DNA from: Miltoncostaea marina
GTDB taxonomy: Bacteria > Actinomycetota > Thermoleophilia > Miltoncostaeales > Miltoncostaeaceae
Direction of reading: 5' to 3'
Length of the DNA: 64,000 nt
Assembly: GCF_018141525.1 (NCBI RefSeq)
Contig: NZ_CP064655.1
Span: 2,078,501-2,142,500 of the forward strand
A model generated the notes under the pieces. The model did no database searches. It was not told the DNA's origin and worked only from the letters and a program-made list of their open reading frames with translations. Of the stretch, positions 17,409-25,868 are shown piece by piece (the stretch's first letter is position 1; every line of letters starts with the position of its first letter). The position numbers and the translations under genes are program-made.

Positions 17409-18901
17409 GCGGCGGCTCCGCTCCCCTCGAGGATCTCGCGCGCGACCCGGCGGTCGTCGAACGGCGTCACCACCCCGTCGCGCTCCTGTCCCTGCTCGTG
17501 CCCCTTGCCGGCCACGACCACCACGTCGCCGCGGCCCGCGCGTCCGATCGCGGCGGCGATGGCCGCCCGCCGGTCCGGCTCCACCACCAGGTCGGCCGCA
17601 CCGCGCGCGCCGGCGAGGATCTCCGCGATGATCGCATCGGGGTCCTCGCTGCGCGGGTTGTCCGATGTGACCACCACCACGTCGGCCAGGCGGCGGGCCA
17701 CCTCGCCCATCTGGGGCCGCTTGCCCCGGTCGCGGTCGCCGCCGCACCCGAACACCGCGATGAGGCGTCCGCCGCCGACCAGGTCGCGCGCCGCCCGCAG
17801 CACGTTGTCGAGCGAGTCCGGCGTGTGGGCGTAGTCCACGATCACCGGGAAGGGCTGCCCGCCCTCGACCGCCTCGAAGCGCCCGGGCACGCCGGCGACC
17901 GCCGCGATGCCGGCGGCCACCGCCTCGTGCGGCAGGCCGAGCAGCTCCCCGACCGCCACGACGCCGGTCAGGTTGGCGAGGTTGAAGCGGCCCCGCAGGC
18001 GGCTCGCGATCTCGACCGGCCCGCGCGGCGTGGCGATGCGCGCGCGGATCCCACTGTCGAGGCCCGTCACCCGCTCCGGCCGCACGTCGGCCGGCGAGTC
18101 GGCCGCGTAGCCGAGCGCGCCGGTCTCGCGGGCCAGGCGGGCGCCGTACGGGTCGTCGAGGTTGGCCGCGCCGGGGGGATCGTCGCCCTCGCCCTCGGGC
18201 CGGGCGAACAGGGCGCGCTTGGCGAGGTAGTACGACTCCACGTCGGGGTGGTAGTCGAGGTGGTCGCGCGTGAGGTTGGTGAACAGGGCCGCGGCGAAGC
18301 GCGTGCCGGCCACCCGTCGCTGGTCGAGCGCGTGGGAGGAGACCTCCATGGCGCAGGCGCGGTCGCCGGCGGCGCGCATGCGGGCGAACAGCCCCTGCAG
18401 GGCGATCGGATCGGGGGTCGTGTGGGCCGCGGGCACCGCATCGCCGCCGACCCGCACCTCGATCGTGCCGACGAGGCCGCAGGGCCGCCCGGAGGCCTCG
18501 AGCACCGCGCGCAGCAGCACGGCGCAGGTGGTCTTGCCGTTGGTGCCGGTCACGCCGACCACCTGCAGGTCGCGGGAGGGGTGACCGTGCACGGCCGACG
18601 CGGCCAGGGCGGCGCCGAGGCGGGCGTCGGGCACCACCACCTGGGGCACCGGCAGGTCGAGCGGCCGCTCCACCAGCAGCGCCGCGGCGCCCCGCGCCAC
18701 GGCGTCGGCGGCGAAGTCGTGGCCGTCGGCGCGGATGCCGGGGATGGCGCAGAAGAGCGCCCCGGGGCCGGCCGCGTCGGCCCGGTGCACGACCGAGGCG
18801 ATGGCGACGGCGCCGGGGGCCGGGGCGCCGGAGGGCGTCGCGGCGGGCCGCGCCCCGGGCACCTCCCGGATGAGGTCCTCCAGGGTCATGCGGGGCCGCA
18901 C
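17405..18901 (-). CDS. murE: UDP-MurNAc-L-Ala-D-Glu--meso-diaminopimelate ligase
   Basis: Mur ligase for the third peptide residue, 498 residues. P-loop VGVTGTNGKTTCAVLL (about residue 122), EVSSHALDQRRV and DYAHTPDSL are present. The substrate-discriminating motif is DNPRSEDP (about residue 415), which marks enzymes that use meso-diaminopimelate rather than lysine, so the wall is predicted to be DAP-type. It lies 23 bases after ftsI. Confidence 0.96.
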   Translation of the reverse strand: MRPRMTLEDLIREVPGARPAATPSGAPAPGAVAIASVVHRADAAGPGALFCAIPGIRADGHDFAADAVARGAAALLVERPLDLPVPQVVVPDARLGAALAASAVHGHPSRDLQVVGVTGTNGKTTCAVLLRAVLEASGRPCGLVGTIEVRVGGDAVPAAHTTPDPIALQGLFARMRAAGDRACAMEVSSHALDQRRVAGTRFAAALFTNLTRDHLDYHPDVESYYLAKRALFARPEGEGDDPPGAANLDDPYGARLARETGALGYAADSPADVRPERVTGLDSGIRARIATPRGPVEIASRLRGRFNLANLTGVVAVGELLGLPHEAVAAGIAAVAGVPGRFEAVEGGQPFPVIVDYAHTPDSLDNVLRAARDLVGGGRLIAVFGCGGDRDRGKRPQMGEVARRLADVVVVTSDNPRSEDPDAIIAEILAGARGAADLVVEPDRRAAIAAAIGRAGRGDVVVVAGKGHEQGQERDGVVTPFDDRRVAREILEGSGAAA

Positions 18902-18924
18902 ACTACCACGCCCCCCGGCCGGGA

Positions 18925-20658
18925 TCAGGGCAGGATTCGCAGGCTATGCAGGGACAACTCGGCGATCTCCTCGAACGCCGGAGCCGCCACGTCGCCGCCG
19001 TAGTAGGCGCCCGACGGCTCGTCCACCACCACCGCGACCAGCAGCTGGGGGTCGTCCGCCGGGACGTACCCGACGAACGAGGACGTGTAGAGGGTGTCGC
19101 TGTACTCGCCGGTGTCGGGGTCGATCTTGTTCGCCGTGCCGGTCTTGCCGGCCACCTCGTAGCCCTTCACCTGGGCGAGCTCGGCGGTGCCGTCGGTGGA
19201 TACCACCTTGCGCAGCATGCCGTCGACCTGGCGGGCGGTCGCGGCGGTCATGATGCGCCGCCCCGCCGGCACGGGGGCGGGCTCGCCGTCGACCTCGTTG
19301 ATCACGTGCGGTTGCACCAGCGTGCCGCCGTTGGCGACGGCGGCGAACGCGCGGGTGAGCTGGATGAGCGAGACGCCGATGCCCTGGCCGATCGGGATGT
19401 TGAGGATCGAGGTGCCCGACCAGCGGTCGGCCGGCAGCACCAGCCCCTCGACCTCGCCGGGGTAGTCGATGCCGGTGCGCGAGCCGAAGCCGAAGCGCTC
19501 GATCCAGGCCTGGATGCGCTCCTTGCCCAGCAGCTCGGCGATCTTCACCGTGCCGATGTTGCTCGACTGCTCGAGGATCTGGGAGGCGGTCAGCGAGACC
19601 GGGCCCCGCTCGTGGGCGTCCTCGAGCTCGCGGTCGTAGAGCTTGTAGACCGGGGGCAGGTGGAACAGCGTGGTGGGCTCGACGACGCCGTCCTCCAGCG
19701 CCCCGGCCATCGTCACGATCTTGAAGGTCGAGCCGGGCTCGAACGTGTCGGTGACCGGCCGGTTGGCCTCCAGGTCGGCGTTGAAGCTCTGCCGGCGGTT
19801 GGGGTTGTAGCGGGGCACCGTCGCCATCGCGAGGATCGAGCCGTCGCGCGGGTCCATGGCGATGGCCATCGCGCTGCGCGCCTCGTACTTCTCGCGGGTG
19901 GCCGCCAGCGTCGACTCCATCTGGTCCTGGATGACCGGGTCGATGGTCAGCTTCACGTCGCTGCCGCGCCGCGCGGGCGTGTCGGAGAGCACCTGGATCG
20001 GCCGCTGGAAGACGTCGCGCACCTCCACGCGACGGCCCGGGGTGCCGGTGAGGGTCTCGTCGAGGCTGCGCTCGAGCCCCGAGATGCCCTGGTGCTCGTC
20101 GCCGGTCAGGCCCAGCAGCTGCGCGGCGCGCATGCCGCCCGGGTAGAAGCGCTGGTAGGTGTCGGCGAAGTGGATGCCGGCGATGCCCAGGTCGCGCGCC
20201 CGGTCGGCCGCCGCCGGCGTCACGTTGCGGGCCAGCACGGCGTAGGTGCCGCCCTTGGCGAGGGTGTTGGCCAGCTCGTTGGGGTCGCGCCGCAGCACGG
20301 GCCCGAGGCGGGCCGCCACCCCCTGCGGGTCGGTGATCAGGTTGGGCGTCGCGGTGACGTCGACCGCCAGCCGGTCGGTGGCGAGGTCCGTGCCGTCGCG
20401 GGCCGTGATCGATCCCCGCTGGGCGAGCAGGTCGATCTCGTGGCGGCTCTGGGCCAGCGACCGCGACGAGAGGTCGTCGGCCCGCACCGTGCCGAGCCAG
20501 AAGGCGCGGCCGCCGAGGGCGACCATCAGCACGATCGCCCCGAGCGCGAGCAGGCGGATGCGCCGCGAGCGGTCGCGGGGGCTGAGGCCCTTCGGCCGGG
20601 ACGCCGGCCGGCGCGGCGGCCGGCGCGGGGTCGGCCTGCGCGGCGTGCCCGGCGGCAT
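18925..20658 (-). CDS. ftsI: Septal transpeptidase (class B penicillin-binding protein)
   Basis: Class B PBP of 577 residues: a basic, Pro/Arg-rich cytoplasmic tail, one membrane anchor (about residues 36-54), a PBP dimerisation domain and a transpeptidase domain. The catalytic serine is in GSTFK (about residue 309), followed by SSN (about 365) and KTGTA (about 505). No PASTA domain follows. It starts by a one-base overlap with the ftsL stop (TGATG) and acts with FtsW. Confidence 0.95.
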   Translation of the reverse strand: MPPGTPRRPTPRRPPRRPASRPKGLSPRDRSRRIRLLALGAIVLMVALGGRAFWLGTVRADDLSSRSLAQSRHEIDLLAQRGSITARDGTDLATDRLAVDVTATPNLITDPQGVAARLGPVLRRDPNELANTLAKGGTYAVLARNVTPAAADRARDLGIAGIHFADTYQRFYPGGMRAAQLLGLTGDEHQGISGLERSLDETLTGTPGRRVEVRDVFQRPIQVLSDTPARRGSDVKLTIDPVIQDQMESTLAATREKYEARSAMAIAMDPRDGSILAMATVPRYNPNRRQSFNADLEANRPVTDTFEPGSTFKIVTMAGALEDGVVEPTTLFHLPPVYKLYDRELEDAHERGPVSLTASQILEQSSNIGTVKIAELLGKERIQAWIERFGFGSRTGIDYPGEVEGLVLPADRWSGTSILNIPIGQGIGVSLIQLTRAFAAVANGGTLVQPHVINEVDGEPAPVPAGRRIMTAATARQVDGMLRKVVSTDGTAELAQVKGYEVAGKTGTANKIDPDTGEYSDTLYTSSFVGYVPADDPQLLVAVVVDEPSGAYYGGDVAAPAFEEIAELSLHSLRILP

Positions 20659-21092
20659 CAGCGCGCCGCCGGCGGGTCCAGGTAGGTGACCGAGTCGCTC
20701 TCCGGCGCGATCATGCCGAGCTTCTGCTGGGCGGTGCGGCGCACGGAGGCGTTGCGCTGCTCGAGGTCGCTCTTGAGGCGCGCGGTCTGGCCCTCGACCA
20801 CGCGGGCCCGCTCGATGACCTTGCCGGTCTCGTTGGTGAGCGTGAGCTTGGCGACGTTGACGAACACGATCCCGCCGAGCACCAGCGCGATCAGCGGGAT
20901 GAGCAGCGGGCGCACGTTGACGCGCCTGCGCGCGGCGCCCCGGGGACGCGGCCGCGTGGTGGCGCGGCGGCGGGACGGCGCGGGCGCCGGCGCCGGGCGC
21001 GGGCGAGCGGGCGCCGGGCGCGGGCGGGCCGTCGCCGGGCGCGCCCGCGCGGGGGCCGCGGCCGCCGCCGCCCGGGACGCCCGCGCGCTCAC
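20658..21092 (-). CDS. ftsL: FtsL-like division protein
   Basis: Small bitopic protein, 144 residues from GTG 21092, overlapping the rsmH stop. The first 75 residues are almost only Ala, Pro and Arg. A single membrane helix (LLIPLIALVLGGIVFVNVAKL) follows, then a predicted coiled coil (KVIERARVVEGQTARLKSDLEQRNASV) and a short tail. Size, topology and position between rsmH and ftsI indicate FtsL; the sequence itself is poorly conserved in this family. Confidence 0.8.
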   Translation of the reverse strand: MSARASRAAAAAAPARARPATARPRPAPARPRPAPAPAPSRRRATTRPRPRGAARRRVNVRPLLIPLIALVLGGIVFVNVAKLTLTNETGKVIERARVVEGQTARLKSDLEQRNASVRRTAQQKLGMIAPESDSVTYLDPPAAR

Positions 21093-22066
21093 GGCGCCTC
21101 CTCCAGGCGGCGCACGCCCCGCAGCAGCGCCGAGCGGGCCCGCGGGTTGCGGTCGAGCTCGGCCTGGCGCGGGCGCTTGGCCTTGGCTGCGAGCAGCGCG
21201 GCCTCCGCCTCGCGCCCGCAGCCGCACACCGGCATCTCGGGCGGGCAGATGCAGCCCCGGGTGCGGTCCCGCATGAACCGCTTGACCATCCGGTCCTCGA
21301 GCGAGTGGAACGAGATCACCGCCAGGCGGCCGCCCGGCGCGAGCAGCTCCCACGCCGCGGCGAGGCCGCGCTCGAGGGAGCCGAGCTCGTCGTTGACCGC
21401 GATCCGCAGCGCCTGGAAGACGCGCTTGGCGGGGTGGCCGCCCGCGAACAGGGCCGGCGTCGGCACCGCCGAGCGCACGACCTCCACGAGGTCGCCCGTG
21501 GTGGTGATGGGCTCCTGCGCCCGCCGGCGCACGATGGCCCGGGCGATCTGGCGGGCGTAGCGCTCCTCGCCGTAGGTGCGCATGAGGTCGGCCAGCTCGC
21601 GCTCCGAGGCGGTCGCCACGATGTCGGCCGCCGAGGCGCCGGCGTGGGGGTCCATCCGCATGTCGAGCGGCGCCTGGCGCGAGTAGGAGAAGCCGCGCTC
21701 GGGGCGGTCGACCTGCATCGACGACAGGCCCAGGTCCATCAGCACGACGTCCGCGCGCACGCCCTCCGCCGCGAGCGCGGGCAGGGCGTCGGCGAAGTTC
21801 GCGCCCACGAAGCGGGTGGCGCAGACCACGTCGGCCGCGAGCTCGGCGAACCAGCCGCGCGCCTCGGGGTCGCGGTCGACCGCGATGTAGCGGCCGCGCT
21901 CGCCGAGCAGCGGGGCGATGCGGCGCGCGTGGCCGCCGGCGCCGAACGTGCAGTCGACGACGGTCTCGCCGGCCCGCGGGGCCAGCATCGCGACGACCTC
22001 CTCCGCGAGGACGGGCTCGTGGCCGCGCGCGGGGCTACGAGACTCGAGCGGCAAGGCGCTTGGCAT
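21089..22066 (-). CDS. rsmH: 16S rRNA (cytosine(1402)-N(4))-methyltransferase
   Basis: SAM-dependent rRNA methyltransferase RsmH (MraW), 325 residues from the ATG at 22066 (MPSALPLESRSPARGHEPVL). A GTG at 22084 is an alternative start. HEPVLAEEVVAML, the SAM loop DCTFGAGGHARRI, DLGLSSMQVDRPERGFSY and the C-terminal ISFHSLEDRMVKRFM are diagnostic. It overlaps the mraZ 3' end by 32 bases. Confidence 0.97.
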   Translation of the reverse strand: MPSALPLESRSPARGHEPVLAEEVVAMLAPRAGETVVDCTFGAGGHARRIAPLLGERGRYIAVDRDPEARGWFAELAADVVCATRFVGANFADALPALAAEGVRADVVLMDLGLSSMQVDRPERGFSYSRQAPLDMRMDPHAGASAADIVATASERELADLMRTYGEERYARQIARAIVRRRAQEPITTTGDLVEVVRSAVPTPALFAGGHPAKRVFQALRIAVNDELGSLERGLAAAWELLAPGGRLAVISFHSLEDRMVKRFMRDRTRGCICPPEMPVCGCGREAEAALLAAKAKRPRQAELDRNPRARSALLRGVRRLEEAP

Positions 22067-22487
22067 GGTGGGACACCCCCTCACGGCGGAACTTGGCGAA
22101 GCGTTCGGCGATGCGGCCGGGCTCCCAGATCTCCAGGTACTCGCCGGTCCCGACGAGGCGCACCTTGTTGTCCTCGATGCCCGCGTGCTCGCGCAGCTCC
22201 GCGGTCAACGGGATCCGGCCCTGCTTGTCGAGCTCGTGGTGGAACGCGCCGGCGCTCAGGAACCGGTTCAGCTCGCGGGCCTCGTCGTCGAGCACGCTCA
22301 TCGTCCCGAAGGTCCGGTCGATGAGCGACGTCCACTCGGCGCTCGGCACCACCACGAGGCACTCGTCGATCCACCAGCCCACCATCGCCCCCTCGGCGAA
22401 GGGCTCTCGGAGGCGGGCCGGAATGGCCAGTCGGAACCGATTGTCGAGGCTGCACTCATACATCCCGCTGAGCAGCCGACGTTGCAT
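22035..22487 (-). CDS. mraZ: Transcriptional regulator MraZ
   Basis: First gene of the dcw operon, 150 residues with two AbrB-like SpoVT/MraZ halves (GMYECSLDNRFRLAIPARLR and HHELDKQGRIPLTAELREHAGI). MraZ proteins bind direct GTGGG-type repeats upstream of their own gene and repress the operon; three such repeats start three bases upstream of the ATG. The GGGG of the nearest box also has to act as ribosome-binding site. Confidence 0.97.
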   Translation of the reverse strand: MQRRLLSGMYECSLDNRFRLAIPARLREPFAEGAMVGWWIDECLVVVPSAEWTSLIDRTFGTMSVLDDEARELNRFLSAGAFHHELDKQGRIPLTAELREHAGIEDNKVRLVGTGEYLEIWEPGRIAERFAKFRREGVSHHAKRLAARVS

Positions 22488-22489
22488 TG

Positions 22490-22515
22490 CCCCACGCTAC
22501 CCCACCTCTCCCCAC
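22490..22515 (-). promoter_or_regulatory. MraZ operator: three GTGGGG boxes
   Basis: On the minus strand GTGGGG occurs three times with an exact 10-base period (plus coordinates 22490-22495, 22500-22505 and 22510-22515). A fourth copy lies further upstream near 22555-22560. Regular GTGGGN boxes of this spacing in front of mraZ are the known MraZ binding site, so the dcw operon is predicted to be autoregulated. Confidence 0.8.
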
Positions 22516-22690
22516 ATGACAAACCAATCTCCCCCAACGTCCACCACCCTGTTCCCCCACGCACCCCCGCGCAACCCCCGCCGTCACACTGGCGTCCGCG
22601 CAACGGGCGTTGCGCGGCGCGGCGGTGGTGACCCGAGACGTCCCACCCGCGGTACTCGCCGCCGGGGTTCCCGCACGAGTCGTGAGATCG

Positions 22691-22752
22691 GTCGTCGAAG
22701 AGTCCTGAGCGCTGACCTCAGATCTCGGCTCCTGCAGAGTCGCTCGACGACC
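22691..22752. repeat. Inverted repeat in the mraZ upstream region
   Basis: GGTCGTCGA at 22691-22699 is matched by its reverse complement TCGACGACC at 22744-22752, with 44 bases between them. It lies between the MraZ operator and the LexA boxes of the divergent gene. Its role is unknown; it could be a looped operator or a chance palindrome in GC-rich DNA. Confidence 0.3.
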
Positions 22753-22775
22753 CGCGTGTCCACCTGACCCAGTGG

Positions 22776-22812
22776 GAACACTTGTTCGCGTCCGAGGGGC
22801 GAACTACAGTTC
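22776..22812 (+). promoter_or_regulatory. Promoter covered by two LexA (SOS) boxes
   Basis: GAACACTTGTTC (22776-22787) and GAACTACAGTTC (22801-22812) both fit GAAC-N4-GTTC, the LexA box of Bacillus and actinobacteria. The TTGTTC inside the first box and TACAGT inside the second are spaced by exactly 17 bases and can be read as -35 and -10. LexA would then sit on both promoter elements. The expected transcription start falls at or next to the ATG at 22818, suggesting a leaderless mRNA. Confidence 0.7.
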
Positions 22813-22817
22813 CCCCC

Positions 22818-23129
22818 ATGCACGCACACGCGCACCGCCTCGACGCCACCGCCCCCGCCCCCCGGCCCGGCCGCCCCGCCCTGCGCGCCGTGCCGTCGCC
22901 CGAGCCGCGACGGCGCCTGCGCGCCCCCGCGGCGGGGACGGTCGCCCTCTACGCCCTCGGCCTGGTGGCGGGCTTCCTGCTGAGCGCGGCCGCCTCGGCG
23001 CCGGGCGGCGCCGACGTCGTGGGCGGCCAGCTCCAGCTGGCCGGGGCCGCCGTGGTGGTCGGCGGCCTCGCGCTGCTGCGGGCGCGGGCGGTCGCCCGGC
23101 GGGCCCGCCGCCGCGGCGCGCGCGCATAG
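22818..23129 (+). CDS. Small SOS-controlled membrane protein
   Basis: A 103-residue protein with no family I recognise. After a basic N-terminus (MHAHAHRLDATAPAPRPGR) there are two hydrophobic stretches (about residues 41-59 and 72-91), and it ends in an Arg-rich tail. Six bases before the ATG ends a tandem pair of LexA boxes, and the gene is divergent from mraZ and the division cluster. Several bacteria use small SOS-induced membrane proteins (for example SidA, DivS, YneA) to stop division, so a damage checkpoint role is plausible but inferred. Its stop codon lies inside a 25-bp tandem repeat. Confidence 0.65.
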   Translation: MHAHAHRLDATAPAPRPGRPALRAVPSPEPRRRLRAPAAGTVALYALGLVAGFLLSAAASAPGGADVVGGQLQLAGAAVVVGGLALLRARAVARRARRRGARA

Positions 23130-23169
23130 GCGCCGCCGCGGCGCGCGCGCATAGGCGCCGCCGCGGCGC
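23106..23169 (+). repeat. 25-bp tandem repeat, 2.6 copies
   Basis: The 25-base unit at 23106-23130 is repeated identically at 23131-23155 and continues for 14 bases to 23169. Each unit contains CATAGG, and in the first copy the TAG is the stop codon of the small membrane protein. The GC-only arms of each unit can fold, so it may act as a terminator, or the array may vary in copy number. Confidence 0.75.
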
Positions 23170-23241
23170 TGTAACACCTCACGCGGGCCTGCCCCGCCCG
23201 GGGGGCCGCGGGTACACTCGGCGGGCCGACGTGAGCCCCTC

Positions 23242-24138
23242 GTGACCGATGCCCCGGACCCACCCGACGCGGCGCCGATGGCGGCGATCGACGTCGGATC
23301 GAACACCACGCGCCTGCTGGTGGCGCGCGTGCGGGGCGGCCGGGTGGAGCCGATCGCCGACGGCAGCGCCATGACCGCCCTCGGCGCCGGACTGCGCGGG
23401 GGCGGCCAGATCGGCCCGGAGGCGCTCGACCTGGCCGCCGAGACCGTCCACCGCATGGCCGAGGAGGCGCGCGGCCTCGGCGCCGTCCGCCTGCTGGTGG
23501 CGTGCACCGCGCCCGCCCGCACGGCGGCGAACGCCCCCGAGCTGCTGGCCCGCCTGGCCGAGGCCGCGGGTGTGGCCCCGCGCGCCCTCTCCGGCGCCGA
23601 GGAGGCCGCGCTCTCCTTCCGCGGCATGGTCGCCGCGGGCGCGCCCGATCCGCTGCTGGCCGTCGACCTCGGCGGCGGCAGCCTCGAGCTGATGGGCGGC
23701 GAGGGCGGCCGCCTGCGCTGGGCGACCTCGCTGCCGGTCGGCGCCCGGTCGCTCACCGAGCGCTTCGCCCCGGCCGACCCCCCTTCGCTCGACCTCGCGG
23801 CGCCGATGATCGCGGCGGTCCAGGTGATGCTCGAGGCCGTCGAGCTGCCGCTGGCCGCGCGCGAGGCGGTCGCGACCGGCGGATCGGCGCTGGCCCTCGC
23901 CGCGCTCGCCGGCACGGAGCGCCTCGACGGCGAGGCGCTGCTGCGCGCGGTGGAGCGCATCGCCGGCGCGCCGGCCGCCGACGTCGCCGCCGAGGCGGGC
24001 GTCGAGCCGGCGCGCCTGCGCCTCTCCCTGGCCGGCGCGGCCGCCCTCGAGGCCGTGCGGCGCACGTTCGGGCTCGACGCGCTGCTGGTGAGCGGGGCCG
24101 GCCTGCGCGAGGGGCTGCTGCTGGAGGCGGCGGCGTGA
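23242..24138 (+). CDS. ppx: Exopolyphosphatase / pppGpp phosphatase family
   Basis: Ppx/GppA protein of 298 residues (the short actinobacterial form without C-terminal HD domain) that releases phosphate from polyphosphate and/or hydrolyses pppGpp. The ASKHA ATPase-fold motifs AAIDVGSNTTRLLVA, LSGAEEAALSFRGM, LAVDLGGGSLELM and the C-terminal GxG region are present. It starts with GTG at 23242 and is coupled by GTGA to the next gene. Two CHAD proteins downstream support a polyphosphate role. Confidence 0.92.
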   Translation: MTDAPDPPDAAPMAAIDVGSNTTRLLVARVRGGRVEPIADGSAMTALGAGLRGGGQIGPEALDLAAETVHRMAEEARGLGAVRLLVACTAPARTAANAPELLARLAEAAGVAPRALSGAEEAALSFRGMVAAGAPDPLLAVDLGGGSLELMGGEGGRLRWATSLPVGARSLTERFAPADPPSLDLAAPMIAAVQVMLEAVELPLAAREAVATGGSALALAALAGTERLDGEALLRAVERIAGAPAADVAAEAGVEPARLRLSLAGAAALEAVRRTFGLDALLVSGAGLREGLLLEAAA

Positions 24139-25016
24139 GCGCCTCCGCCGCGCGGCCGCCGGCGCCCGCCTACCTCGCCCACTGGGGGCTCGCCGAGGCG
24201 CCCTTCCGCCTGGAGCCCGATCCGCGCTTCGCCTACGAGCGCTCCGACCACCGGGAGGGGCTCGCGCGCGTGCTGTTCGGCATCACCCAGCTCGGCGGCC
24301 TGGTGGTGATCACCGGCGAGATCGGCTCGGGCAAGACCCTGCTCGCCCAGACGCTGGTCGAGGTCCTCCACGGCGAGGGCTACCACGTGGCCACGGTCGC
24401 CAACCCGCCCCGCACTGCCGCCGCCCTGCTGGCGGCCGCCCTGCCGGCGATGGGTGGCGAGCCCGCCGGCGGCTCGGCCGCGCGTCTGGCCGGCCGGGTG
24501 CGCGAGCGGCTCGCCGAGGCCGAGCGCGAGGGCCGGCGCGTCGTGCTCGTGATCGACGAGGCCCAGCGCCTCGACCCCCGCGCCCTCGACGAGGTCCGGA
24601 TGCTCACCAACCCCGGCGACCGCGGCGCCGGGGCGCCCGTCGTGCTGCTGGGCCAGCCGGAGCTGACGGTGCGCGTGGAGCGCCTGCCCCAGGTCTCCCA
24701 GCGGGTGGTCGTGCGGTACCACCTGGGGCCGATGAGCGCCGAGGAGGTCGACGCCTACGCCCGTCACCGCGCCCGGGTCGCGGGCGCGGAGCGGCGCATC
24801 CTCTCCGAGCGCGGCGCGCGGGCGGTCCACGAGGAGACCGGCGGCATCCCGCGCCTCGTCAACATGCTGCTCGCGAACGCCTTGTTCGTGGCCGCGGGGC
24901 GGGGCGGGACCCAGATCGGGGAGGACGACATCCGCGACCTCGCGGAGGACCGCCGCATGAGCCTCGAGGCGGCCGAGGCCTCCGCCGAGGCGTCCGGCAT
25001 GGGCGACCGCGCGTGA
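24135..25016 (+). CDS. ExeA-like AAA ATPase
   Basis: A 293-residue ATPase of the ExeA/GspA type. After HWGLAEAPFRLEPDPRFAYER come Walker A GEIGSGKTLLAQ (about residue 62), Walker B VVLVIDEAQRL, an arginine-finger-like segment and EETGGIPRLVNMLLANALF. It starts at GTG 24135 within the ppx stop. Family members energise secretion-system assembly or transposition. Here neither a membrane segment nor a peptidoglycan-binding domain is visible, so its function in this polyphosphate operon is unknown. Confidence 0.85.
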   Translation: MSASAARPPAPAYLAHWGLAEAPFRLEPDPRFAYERSDHREGLARVLFGITQLGGLVVITGEIGSGKTLLAQTLVEVLHGEGYHVATVANPPRTAAALLAAALPAMGGEPAGGSAARLAGRVRERLAEAEREGRRVVLVIDEAQRLDPRALDEVRMLTNPGDRGAGAPVVLLGQPELTVRVERLPQVSQRVVVRYHLGPMSAEEVDAYARHRARVAGAERRILSERGARAVHEETGGIPRLVNMLLANALFVAAGRGGTQIGEDDIRDLAEDRRMSLEAAEASAEASGMGDRA

Positions 25017-25342
25017 GGCGCGGGGTGAGCTACCAGGGCATGCTCGACGGCCGGGACGGCCCGCCGCGGTCCGTGTACGTGCGGCTCGGCGAGGACGCGA
25101 TCACCACCCGGCGCAAGGAGGCCCGGCGCGAGGCGACCGTCGCGCTCTCCAAGGCGCAGCGCCGCTGGCTGCGCGAGGTGTCCGAGCTGTCGGGCGCCGG
25201 CGTCGACGAGGGCGCCGTGCTCCGCGCGCTGGTCGATCTCGGCATGCAGCTCGACATCGACTGGACCGCGCTGGCCGGCGGGAAGGCGCTGCGCCGCGCG
25301 GTGCGCGAGTCGGTGATGGTCCGCCGCCCGGCCGGCGACTGA
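25013..25342 (+). CDS. Hypothetical protein
   Basis: A charged, soluble 109-residue protein overlapping the ExeA-like gene (GTGA). The middle (TRRKEARREATVALSKAQRRWLREVSEL) is helical and basic and is followed by GAVLRALVDLGMQLDIDW, reminiscent of a ribbon-helix-helix or antitoxin-like fold, but I cannot assign a family. A GTG at 25025 (VSYQGMLDG) is an equally good start. It belongs to the ppx-CHAD operon by spacing. Confidence 0.65.
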   Translation: MRRGVSYQGMLDGRDGPPRSVYVRLGEDAITTRRKEARREATVALSKAQRRWLREVSELSGAGVDEGAVLRALVDLGMQLDIDWTALAGGKALRRAVRESVMVRRPAGD

Positions 25343-25350
25343 CACGCGCG

Positions 25351-25866
25351 GTGGCGAAGGCGTGGGAGGTCCCCGGGCTGCGGCCCGACGCCCGGTTCCG
25401 CGACGCCGCGGGGCGGGTCGTGCTCACCCGCTGGCGCGAGATGATGAGCTACCGCGACGGCACCCTCCTGGGCGAGGACGTCGAGGAGCTGCACGCCATG
25501 CGGGTCTCCTCGCGCCGCCTGCGCGCGGCGATGGACGCCTTCGCCGGCGCCTTCCCGTCGAAGGCGTTCCGGCCCCTGCTGCGCCAGGTGAAGGAGATCA
25601 CGGACGTGCTCGGCGACGCCCGCGACCTCGACGTCGCGATCGAGCGCCTCACCGGCGAGCTCGCCACCGTGGCCGACGATGAGCGGCCCGGCCTCCACGG
25701 CCTGATCGCCCGCTACCGCCACGAGCGCGCCGCCGAGCAGCCGCGCATCGCCGAGCTCTTCGCCCGGCTGGACGCCGAGCGCTTCGAGGAGCGCCTCGCC
25801 CGCCAGGTGGCCACGCACACCGGGGTCCGGCTCGAGCGCCTGCGCCCCCGGCCCCCGGAGGCCTGA
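25351..25866 (+). CDS. CHAD domain protein 1
   Basis: A 171-residue single-domain CHAD protein. The conserved histidine/arginine segment EELHAMRVSSRRLRAAMDAF is followed by RQVKEITDVLGDARDLDVAI, the two hallmark helices. CHAD domains bind polyphosphate through basic surfaces and often localise to polyphosphate granules. It is followed after two bases by a second, diverged CHAD gene and is in the same operon as ppx. Confidence 0.85.
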   Translation: MAKAWEVPGLRPDARFRDAAGRVVLTRWREMMSYRDGTLLGEDVEELHAMRVSSRRLRAAMDAFAGAFPSKAFRPLLRQVKEITDVLGDARDLDVAIERLTGELATVADDERPGLHGLIARYRHERAAEQPRIAELFARLDAERFEERLARQVATHTGVRLERLRPRPPEA

Positions 25867-25868
25867 GC

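Noticed and set aside
137-17834. Very long plus-strand open frames opposite the gcv and dcw genes (for example 137-2890, 2719-3999, 15231-17834)
   Set aside because: They are antisense to well identified minus-strand genes, consist of Arg/Ala/Gly/Pro/His-rich low-complexity sequence and arise from the high GC content.
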